Shown: one piece after another, positions 1 to 4,825 of the stretch
How the letters are laid out: every line of letters starts with the position of its first letter
How positions within the stretch are numbered: the stretch's first letter is position 1
Assembly: GCA_002352185.1 (NCBI GenBank)
Contig: DEHY01000136.1
Span: 10,929-17,406 of the forward strand
Direction: 5' to 3'
DNA length: 6,478 bases
Origin: Competibacteraceae bacterium UBA2788
GTDB lineage: Bacteria; Pseudomonadota; Gammaproteobacteria; Competibacterales; Competibacteraceae
Made by a program: the position numbers and the translations under genes
Notes under the pieces: generated by a model
Database searches by the model: none
What the model was told of the DNA's origin: nothing
What the model saw: the letters and a program-made list of their open reading frames with translations, nothing else

Positions 1-552
1 GCAGTCCCGGAAACGCCGATTCTGTTCATGAAACCGGACACCGCGCTGCTCGGGCTGGACGAGCCGATCCGGTTGCCGGAGGGACGGGGTGAATGCCACC
101 ATGAAGTCGAACTGGCGGTGCTGGTCGGGCGGGAGTTGCGCAACGCCAATGCCGAGACGGCGCGGGATGCGGTCGCCGGCTACGGTATCGCCCTGGATTT
201 GACCCTGCGCGACGTGCAAAACGAACTGAAGAAGAAGGGCCATCCCTGGGAAACCGCCAAAGCCTTCGACGGCTCCTGTCCGCTGTCACCTTTTCTGAAG
301 CCTGAAGCGCTCCCCGACCCCCAAGCGACCGATCTGATGCTGCGGGTGAACGGTGAAATTCGCCAGCATGGCAACACCCGGCAGATGATGATCGGCGTGT
401 TTGAACTCATGGCCTACATCTCCACTCACTTTACGCTGAGACCGGGTGACGTGGTGCTGACCGGAACTCCCGCCGGAGTCGGCCCGCTGCGCTCCGGCGA
501 TGCGTTGACGCTCAGCCTGGCGGGTCACGAGTTCACCGCACGAGTCGCCTGA
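1..552 (+). CDS. ycgM: FAH-family hydrolase (YcgM/FAHD1-like acylpyruvase), 5'-truncated by the window edge
   Basis: The reading frame is open from base 1 and enters mid-domain (PETPILFMKP), so the start lies upstream; roughly 35 residues appear to be missing compared with the ~219-residue YcgM. Members of this family are Mg/Mn-dependent cytosolic enzymes that cleave C-C bonds in acylpyruvates, fumarylpyruvate-like compounds or oxaloacetate. Numbering from the first visible codon, HHEVELAVLVG supplies two metal ligands (E35, E37) and ALDLTLRDVQ the third (D66). The KKKGHPWETAKAFDGSCPLS block around residue 87 holds the family lysine, and TGTPAGVG (154-161) closes the active site. ALDLTLRDVQ and the KAFDGSCPLS stretch are closer to YcgM/FAHD1 than to the homoprotocatechuate-pathway HpcE. 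No catechol-pathway gene is visible nearby, so the physiological substrate is open. The next gene follows on the same strand after 84 bp and a weak terminator-like hairpin. Confidence 0.93.
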   Translation, partial: AVPETPILFMKPDTALLGLDEPIRLPEGRGECHHEVELAVLVGRELRNANAETARDAVAGYGIALDLTLRDVQNELKKKGHPWETAKAFDGSCPLSPFLKPEALPDPQATDLMLRVNGEIRQHGNTRQMMIGVFELMAYISTHFTLRPGDVVLTGTPAGVGPLRSGDALTLSLAGHEFTARVA

Positions 553-568
553 ACGGCTTGGAACAAAA

Positions 569-613
569 GACCCTTGCTCTACACCCCCTTCTTAATGGGA
601 GAGGGTCGTTTTT
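569..613 (+). terminator. Probable weak intrinsic terminator after the FAH gene
   Basis: GACCCT (569-574) pairs with AGGGTC (602-607). Further pairing inside (577-580 with 595-599) is interrupted by a mismatch and a bulge. The stem is followed by G and five T residues (609-613) and preceded by AAAA (565-568). The loop is long and the T tract short, so termination is probably partial and the downstream quinone-reductase gene could be read through from the FAH promoter. Confidence 0.45.
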
Positions 614-636
614 GCATCAGCCGTGAATCGCACCCC

Positions 637-1233
637 ATGAATGTTCTGATCATCTTCGCCCATCCTAATCCACACAGCTTCAACCAGGCCATTCTGGAAG
701 TGGTGGATGCTACGCTGCGCGAACACGGCCACGCCACCCGCATCCACGACTTATACAGGATGCAATTCCGGGCTGTGCTGGACAGCGAGGATCTGGCTCG
801 CAACTGGCGCGGCGATTTGCCGGAGGACACGCTTCAGGAGCAGGCCGCCATCCGCTGGGCGCAAGGGCTGGTGTTCATTTATCCGATCTGGTGGTTCGGG
901 CCGCCGGCCATTCTCAAGGGCTGGATTGACCGGGTATTCACCCGCAAATTCGCCTTTGAATTCACAGCAATAGGTATGCATGGCCTGCTGACCCAGGAGC
1001 GAGCGCTGATTCTGAACACCTTGGGCGGCGACGAGGCGCTGTATCAGCGCGAGCGCTGGCACGAATTGCTGGTTCGCCCGATGAGCGAAGGCGTTCTGGG
1101 CGCCTGCGGCGTCCAAAACATCATCCACCGGGCATTCTATGAAGTACTCACCGTTACTCATGCCGAACGCCAGGCGATGCTGGATGAGGTTCGGGAATTG
1201 GCGGCGGCATTTTCAGCGCCGGTGCCGGTTTGA
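637..1233 (+). CDS. NAD(P)H:quinone oxidoreductase, flavodoxin-2 fold (NQO1/KefF-like)
   Basis: This is a 198-residue FMN/FAD-binding oxidoreductase of the Flavodoxin_2 family. Such enzymes reduce quinones or related electrophiles by two electrons using NAD(P)H in the cytosol, usually as homodimers. The N-terminus MNVLIIFAHPNPHSFN is the first strand plus the flavin-phosphate loop (HPNPHSFN, residues 9-16). YPIWWFGPPAILKGWIDRV (82-100) is the family's second signature, forming the isoalloxazine and dimer interface. LNTLGG (126-131) is the third flavin-contact loop. I chose ATG 637 because the fold begins immediately there. An in-frame TTG at 574 would add 21 residues with no family match and lies within the terminator-like hairpin. 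No good Shine-Dalgarno precedes 637. Length is normal, compared with about 190-200 residues for KefF/MdaB-type proteins. The physiological substrate cannot be read from sequence, and no KefC antiporter is adjacent. Confidence 0.88.
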   Translation: MNVLIIFAHPNPHSFNQAILEVVDATLREHGHATRIHDLYRMQFRAVLDSEDLARNWRGDLPEDTLQEQAAIRWAQGLVFIYPIWWFGPPAILKGWIDRVFTRKFAFEFTAIGMHGLLTQERALILNTLGGDEALYQRERWHELLVRPMSEGVLGACGVQNIIHRAFYEVLTVTHAERQAMLDEVRELAAAFSAPVPV

Positions 1234-1248
1234 CCATGGCCGCCCACC

Positions 1249-1320
1249 ATGAACACGCTGCGGCAGATGGAATTTACCCAGCGCGGCGATACATTGATCC
1301 TGCGCCCCAACGGTGGTTGA
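1249..1320 (+). other. Tiny ORF (23 residues) in the gap before the glycogen synthase
   Basis: An ATG 15 bases after the quinone-reductase stop opens a 23-codon frame. Its core, EFTQRGDTLILRPNG, faintly recalls the first strands of a STAS domain, where a 'G-D-x-x-(V/I)-L-x-P-x-G' run is common. There is no clear ribosome-binding site and no continuation in any frame after the TGA at 1318. It may be a decayed gene end, a short leader or chance. I do not assign a function. Confidence 0.15.
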
Positions 1321-1338
1321 CCCACTCGTTTTGCGGCC

Positions 1339-1368
1339 TTCCAAAAACCACGCCCTGCTTGGCATAAT
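1339..1368 (+). promoter_or_regulatory. Weak sigma70-like promoter candidate for the glycogen synthase
   Basis: CATAAT (1363-1368) resembles a -10 box. TTCCAA (1339-1344), 18 bp upstream, is a poor -35 match. The -10 sits inside an 11-bp perfect palindrome, GGCAT-A-ATGCC (1361-1371), which could be an operator. The implied transcript start near 1375 leaves an ~80-nt leader. Confidence 0.3.
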
Positions 1369-1384
1369 GCCGTATTGTCAGTCC

Positions 1385-1408
1385 TTCCGCCTGGATGATC
1401 CAGCGGAA
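1385..1408 (+). promoter_or_regulatory. Inverted repeat / hairpin in the glycogen synthase leader
   Basis: TTCCGC (1385-1390) and TGGAT (1392-1396), separated by one bulged C, are mirrored by ATCCA (1398-1402) and GCGGAA (1403-1408) around a single central G. That gives 11 complementary pairs on paper; in RNA the inner ones would open to form the loop. There is no T tract, so it is not a terminator. It lies 47 nt upstream of the start codon, downstream of the promoter candidate, and could act as an RNA structure or a DNA operator. Confidence 0.4.
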
Positions 1409-1455
1409 CCCGTTCATCGCATCGCCGCCCACCCGGCCAAGGGAGTACAACAACA

Positions 1456-2685
1456 ATGCGCGTCCTGCTCACCACTAACGAATATCCCCCTTACGTCTAT
1501 GGCGGCGCGGGAGTCCACGTCGAGTACCTGTCGCGCGAACTGGCTAAATTGACCCCGGTCGAGGTGCGCAGCTTCCACGATCAGACCCTCGACGAAGGCC
1601 AGTTGCATGTGCGCGGCGTCAAGATGGATACCACTCATTTCGCCGGTTGCCCGCAATCCTTCGTTTCGCCGCTCAAGGCCCTCAGCACCTGTCTGGCTTT
1701 TGTCGGTCAGGGCATCGGCGATCTGGAGGGCAGCGCCGAGATTATCCATTGTCACACCTGGTACGCCCATTTCAGCGGCATTCTGGCCAAGATTCTGTAC
1801 AACATCCCGATGGTGATCACCGTCCACTCGCTGGAGCCGCTGCGGCCCTGGAAGCGCGACCAGCTCGGCCACGGCTATGACCTGTCGCGCTGGATCGAGA
1901 AAACCGCGCTGGAAACCGCCGACGCAATCATCGCGGTTTCGCGCAGCACCCGCGACGACATTCTGCGCCTGTTCAATGTGGAGCCGACCCGGGTGGTGGT
2001 GATCCCCAACGGCATTGATACCGAGGAATACCACCCCGTCCACGATTCCAAGGCGATTGCCGAGTTTGGCATCGATCCCAACCGGCCCTATGTGCTGTTC
2101 GTCGGGCGGATGACCCGGCAGAAAGGGCTGTATTATTTGCTGCAAGCCATTCCGCACCTGGACCCGAAGTTGCAAATTGTGCTATGCGCCGGCGATGCCG
2201 ATACCCTGGCGATGCAGCGCGAGATGGAAGATATGGTGCAGGAACTGCAAAGTCACCGCGACGGCATCGTGTGGATTCCCAAGATGGTGTCGCGCCAGAC
2301 GACGATAGCCTTGTATTCCCACGCCACCATTTTCTGCTGCCCCTCGATCTACGAACCGTTTGGCATCATCAATCTGGAGGCGATGGCGTGCGGCACGCCG
2401 GTCGTGGGCAGCGCGGTGGGCGGCATCAACGAGGTGGTGGTGGATGGTGAAACCGGCTTTCTGGTGGATCCGCACCTGTCCATGGAGCCGCCGCACGATC
2501 CCATTGCTCCCGCTCGATTCGAACAGGGGCTGGCCGACGCGATCAACCGTCTTGCCGCTGATCCGGCTCTGTGCGAGCGGATGGGCCAAGCCGGTCGGGA
2601 ACGGGTCGAACGGCACTACAGCTGGCGCAGCATCGCGCAGCAAACCTACGACCTGTACCGTCGGCTGCGCCCGCAACGGGCCTGA
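1456..2685 (+). CDS. glgA: Glycogen synthase, GT4 family (actinobacterial GlgA/GlgM type)
   Basis: This 409-residue retaining GT-B glycosyltransferase acts in the cytosol. The family uses ADP-glucose to extend alpha-1,4-glucan or, in mycobacterial GlgM, to make maltose-1-phosphate for the GlgE pathway. N-terminal domain: NEYPPYVYGGAGVH (8-21, glycine-rich loop), CHTW (99-102), TVHSLEPLRPWK (122-133). C-terminal nucleotide-sugar domain: VGRMTRQKG (216-224) with its Arg-Lys pair, and the GT4 E-x7-E motif EPFGIINLE (E300, E308), followed by MACGTPVVGSAVGG. HSLEPLRPWK and the length match the Corynebacterium-type glycogen synthase better than the ~475-residue GT5 enzyme of E. coli. AAGGGAG (1439-1445) lies 10 nt before ATG 1456. 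No glgC, glgB, glgP or glgE is adjacent, so synthase and maltose-1-phosphate synthase roles cannot be told apart here. A strong terminator follows 23 bp after the stop, so it appears monocistronic. Confidence 0.88.
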   Translation: MRVLLTTNEYPPYVYGGAGVHVEYLSRELAKLTPVEVRSFHDQTLDEGQLHVRGVKMDTTHFAGCPQSFVSPLKALSTCLAFVGQGIGDLEGSAEIIHCHTWYAHFSGILAKILYNIPMVITVHSLEPLRPWKRDQLGHGYDLSRWIEKTALETADAIIAVSRSTRDDILRLFNVEPTRVVVIPNGIDTEEYHPVHDSKAIAEFGIDPNRPYVLFVGRMTRQKGLYYLLQAIPHLDPKLQIVLCAGDADTLAMQREMEDMVQELQSHRDGIVWIPKMVSRQTTIALYSHATIFCCPSIYEPFGIINLEAMACGTPVVGSAVGGINEVVVDGETGFLVDPHLSMEPPHDPIAPARFEQGLADAINRLAADPALCERMGQAGRERVERHYSWRSIAQQTYDLYRRLRPQRA

Positions 2686-2708
2686 TCGGGCGCCGGATTG
2701 ACCGCAGG

Positions 2709-2740
2709 AACAAAAAGAGGCCGACTGGCCTCTTTTTGTT
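2709..2740 (+). terminator. Strong intrinsic terminator after the glycogen synthase
   Basis: The 14-nt arm AACAAAAAGAGGCC (2709-2722) and its exact reverse complement (2727-2740) flank a GACT loop. The stem is GC-rich next to the loop and ends in a TTTTT tract at 2733-2737. The matching A run gives the same geometry on the minus strand, so it can work in both directions. It isolates the synthase gene from the DUF2189 gene. Confidence 0.92.
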
Positions 2741-2778
2741 GTTCCCGCTCCGTATGGATTGAGAAGAGTCCGCGTGAT

Positions 2779-2798
2779 CTTCGCACCCCTTCGCACCC
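2779..2798. repeat. Perfect 10-bp tandem repeat upstream of the DUF2189 gene
   Basis: CTTCGCACCC occurs twice head to tail (2779-2788 and 2789-2798), just upstream of the putative -10 box. One copy per helical turn is the usual look of a direct-repeat protein-binding site, but two short GC-rich copies could also arise by slippage. Confidence 0.5.
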
Positions 2799-2820
2799 GG
2801 GAAAAACTGAGTGCTACACT
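2790..2820 (+). promoter_or_regulatory. Possible sigma70-like promoter of the DUF2189 gene
   Basis: TACACT (2815-2820) is a fair -10 box. TTCGCA (2790-2795) matches four of six -35 bases but with a long 19-bp spacer. A promoter is expected somewhere here because the strong terminator at 2709-2740 separates this gene from the one upstream. Confidence 0.35.
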
Positions 2821-2825
2821 CAAGA

Positions 2826-2860
2826 GCATGTCAGGCGGGTGAATCGCGCCCAGAACATGC
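2826..2860 (+). promoter_or_regulatory. Two-part hairpin in the DUF2189 leader
   Basis: GCATGT (2826-2831) pairs with ACATGC (2855-2860), and inside it GGCG (2834-2837) pairs with CGCC (2847-2850). The structure would start at about the first transcribed base and end 15 nt before the Shine-Dalgarno. It also contains a five-codon frame, ATG-TCA-GGC-GGG-TGA (2828-2842). A regulatory role is inferred only from position. Confidence 0.3.
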
Positions 2861-2875
2861 CCATTCGCAATTTTG

Positions 2876-2882
2876 AAGGAGG
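2876..2882 (+). promoter_or_regulatory. Strong Shine-Dalgarno that fixes the DUF2189 start
   Basis: AAGGAGG lies 7 nt before ATG 2890, a near-perfect match to the anti-Shine-Dalgarno. Frame-compatible upstream starts, including ATG 2857, have no such site, and starting there would place AAGGAGG inside the coding region. Confidence 0.85.
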
Positions 2883-2889
2883 AATTGAG

Positions 2890-3693
2890 ATGGCTGCTTC
2901 CATTTCTGTCATTGAAAGCTCACTGGGCACTCCTAGAGTGCGTATTGTATCGCTTGAACGTCCCTGGGAATGGCTGGGCGCCGGCTGGAAAGACTTGTGG
3001 CAGGCGCCCGCAGCAAGCATCCCCTATGGCTTGCTGTTCGTAGTCATGGGTTATCTGCTGGTCTATCTGATCGCGGGCCAATTCCAGTATGCGCTGGCTC
3101 TGACCACCGGTTTCCTGCTGGCCGGTCCGTTTCTGTCCATGGGACTGTACGACATTAGCCGCCGCCTGGAGGTGGGCGAACCTGCCACCCTGGGACATGC
3201 GCTGGTGGCCTGGCAGTGCAACGTCCTGCCGATCCTGATGTTCGGCGGACTGGTTGGCCTGCTGATGATCGTCTGGGCGCGGCTGTCCGCGCTCCTGTTC
3301 GGCGTCATCATCGGCGGCGGGCACAACCTGGTACTCGACAGTTCGGTCGCGCAACTGTTTTTCTCGGGCAGCGGCCTGATGTTTCTGACCGTTTTCACGC
3401 TGGTGGGCGCGGTGATCGCCACCGCCGTGTTTGTGATCAGCGTGGTCTCCATCCCGATGATGCTGGATCGTAAAACCGATTTCGTCACTGCGGTGCTGAC
3501 CAGCCTCACTGCCGTGCGGGTTAATAAGGGAGTGATGCTGCTGTGGGCGGCGCTGATCACGATTTTCACCGGAATCGGCCTCATCACCTTTTACCTCGGT
3601 CTGGCCATCGTCCTGCCGCTCATCGGTCACGCCACCTGGCACGCCTACCGGGATATCGTCGAGAGCGGCGACCTCGAACAAAACCCGATCTGA
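2890..3693 (+). CDS. DUF2189-family multi-pass inner-membrane protein
   Basis: This 267-residue hydrophobic protein has no known biochemical function. The N-terminal ~43 residues are soluble and contain RPWEWLGAGWKDLW. About five to six membrane segments follow, at roughly residues 44-63, 67-87, 111-141 (long, possibly two), 163-190 and 214-245. Family hallmarks are the loop after the fourth segment, PMMLDRKTDFVTAV (189-202), then VRVNKGVMLLWAALI, and the C-terminal GHATWHAYRDIVESG (246-260). No signal peptide or catalytic motif is evident. The start at ATG 2890 is set by the strong AAGGAGG; ATG 2857 in the same frame would add 11 residues. The gene stands alone between two intrinsic terminators. 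DUF2189 is assigned from remembered family motifs, and a transport, stress or envelope role would be speculation. Confidence 0.8.
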   Translation: MAASISVIESSLGTPRVRIVSLERPWEWLGAGWKDLWQAPAASIPYGLLFVVMGYLLVYLIAGQFQYALALTTGFLLAGPFLSMGLYDISRRLEVGEPATLGHALVAWQCNVLPILMFGGLVGLLMIVWARLSALLFGVIIGGGHNLVLDSSVAQLFFSGSGLMFLTVFTLVGAVIATAVFVISVVSIPMMLDRKTDFVTAVLTSLTAVRVNKGVMLLWAALITIFTGIGLITFYLGLAIVLPLIGHATWHAYRDIVESGDLEQNPI

Positions 3694-3710
3694 GTCGCTT
3701 CAGCAATGCG

Positions 3711-3738
3711 AACGCCGACGCTGAACGTCGGCGTTTTT
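3711..3738 (+). terminator. Intrinsic terminator after the DUF2189 gene, in the convergent gap
   Basis: AACGCCGACG (3711-3720) and CGTCGGCGTT (3726-3735) form a 10-bp stem around a CTGAA loop, followed by a TTTTT run (3734-3738). It lies in the 59-bp gap between convergent genes. On the minus strand the same stem is followed by CGCATTGC without a T tract, so it should stop plus-strand transcription well and minus-strand transcription poorly. Confidence 0.88.
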
Positions 3739-3752
3739 CGTGGGCGGAGGGT

Positions 3753-4187
3753 TCAGGCTTGTCGCGCCATTCGCCGCAGCCGTTTCAGATACGCCCTTTC
3801 ATCCGGCTCCGCGCCGTTGCGCTGCGCTTCCCACAGCGTCTCGCCCAGACACTCCATCATTTGGTGTTCGGCGGCATGACTGTCGCCCACCCGCCGGCAA
3901 AGCTGCTGGTACACCTCGAGAATGCCGGCTGGGCGGTTGCCGCCCAACTGCTCCTGAATGGCGATGTGCATGCCCATGTGCAGGAATGGATTGGTTTCGC
4001 CCAGTTCTGGTGCGTACTCGCGCCCCAACGCCGCTTCAGAGTCAGTCAGCACCGGCTGATATTCGGGATGGGCGCGGATGACCTCGGCGATGATCCGTTC
4101 CAGCGGTTCCAGCGGCTGGCCGGCCCCGGCCTTGCTCCAAACCGTGCAGTAGTAGCGACGCAGGCTGTTGCGATCATTGCCGAACAT
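3753..4187 (-). CDS. DUF1841 family protein, last gene of the galT-nth operon
   Basis: This 144-residue soluble protein of unknown function is full length for DUF1841. Conserved-looking blocks are MFGNDRNSLRRYY at the start, PLEPLERIIAEVIRAHPEY (25-43), ETNPFLHMGMHIAIQEQ (64-80) and DSHAAEHQMMECLGETLWEAQ (102-122). The spaced H40, H70, H74, H104, H108 and E112 could form a metal site, but I infer that from composition alone. Its ATG shares one base with the nth stop codon (TGATG on the minus strand), so translation is probably coupled to nth. No signal peptide or membrane segment is visible. Linkage to nth suggests a housekeeping or DNA-maintenance association without proving one. Confidence 0.85.
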   Translation of the reverse strand: MFGNDRNSLRRYYCTVWSKAGAGQPLEPLERIIAEVIRAHPEYQPVLTDSEAALGREYAPELGETNPFLHMGMHIAIQEQLGGNRPAGILEVYQQLCRRVGDSHAAEHQMMECLGETLWEAQRNGAEPDERAYLKRLRRMARQA

Positions 4188-4825
4188 CAGATCACCCCGG
4201 TTTTATGCGGATAGGCGCACAGGTCGTGAATCGGGCACTCCGGGCAACGCGGCTTGCGGGCGGTGCAAACATAGCGACCGTGCAGGACCAGCCAATGGTG
4301 GGCGTCCGGTCTGAACTCCTCCGGCGTCGCCGCCAGTAATCCCTCTTCCACCTCCCGCACGGTCCGGCCCGGCGCCAGCCCGGTGCGATTGGCGACCCGG
4401 AAAATATGAGTATCCACGGCAATGGTCGGTTCGCCAAAGGCGGTATTGAGGATGACATTGGCGGTCTTGCGGCCTACGCCCGGCAATGCTTCCAGCGCCG
4501 CCCGGTCGTGCGGCACCTCGCCGCCGTGCCGTTCCAGCAGCAGGGCGCAGGTCCTGCGGATATTGGCGGCCTTGGCGTTATAGAGGCCAATCGTCCTGAT
4601 GTGGTCTTTCAAACCCGCTTCGCCCAGGTCCAGAATGGCTTGCGGCGTATTGGCCTGCGGAAACAGCCGGGCGGTGGTTTCATTAACCTTTTTGTCAGTC
4701 GCTTGCGCCGACAGGATAACCGCGACCAGCAGCTCGAAAGGGCTGAGATAGCGCAGCTCGGTCGTCGGTTTCGGGCGCGCAGTTTGGAGACGGGTAAACA
4801 ACGAGTGGATTTGAGCGGAATTCAT
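4187..4825 (-). CDS. nth: Endonuclease III (DNA glycosylase / AP lyase)
   Basis: This bifunctional base-excision-repair enzyme removes oxidised pyrimidines and nicks the abasic site by beta-elimination. From the chosen start the protein is 212 residues, against 211 for E. coli Nth. The helix-hairpin-helix LPGVGRKTA (114-122) carries the catalytic lysine K120, and VDTHIFRVANR supplies the catalytic aspartate D138. The [4Fe-4S] cluster cysteines are C187, C194, C197 and C203 with the classic C-x6-C-x2-C-x5-C spacing. All of these positions agree with E. coli numbering. An upstream in-frame ATG at 4879 would add 18 unrelated residues inside the preceding coding region. The start at 4825 overlaps the galT-like stop by 4 nt (ATGA), a translational-coupling arrangement. 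It is followed directly by DUF1841. The more familiar gammaproteobacterial neighbour, the rnf/rsx cluster, is not visible. Confidence 0.97.
   Translation of the reverse strand: MNSAQIHSLFTRLQTARPKPTTELRYLSPFELLVAVILSAQATDKKVNETTARLFPQANTPQAILDLGEAGLKDHIRTIGLYNAKAANIRRTCALLLERHGGEVPHDRAALEALPGVGRKTANVILNTAFGEPTIAVDTHIFRVANRTGLAPGRTVREVEEGLLAATPEEFRPDAHHWLVLHGRYVCTARKPRCPECPIHDLCAYPHKTGVI

Noticed and set aside
574..636. Upstream TTG start that would lengthen the quinone reductase by 21 residues
   Set aside because: The added residues have no family resemblance and the codon lies inside the terminator-like hairpin; the flavodoxin fold begins exactly at ATG 637.
1414..2175. Long minus-strand open frame (253 codons) opposite the glycogen synthase
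   Set aside because: It is antisense to a clearly recognised GT4 enzyme, its translation matches no family I know, and long antisense frames are common in GC-rich DNA.
2920..3681. Minus-strand open frame opposite the DUF2189 gene
   Set aside because: The product is a low-complexity Gln/Asp/His/Arg-rich shadow of hydrophobic codons; the plus strand has the membrane-protein pattern, strong Shine-Dalgarno and terminator.
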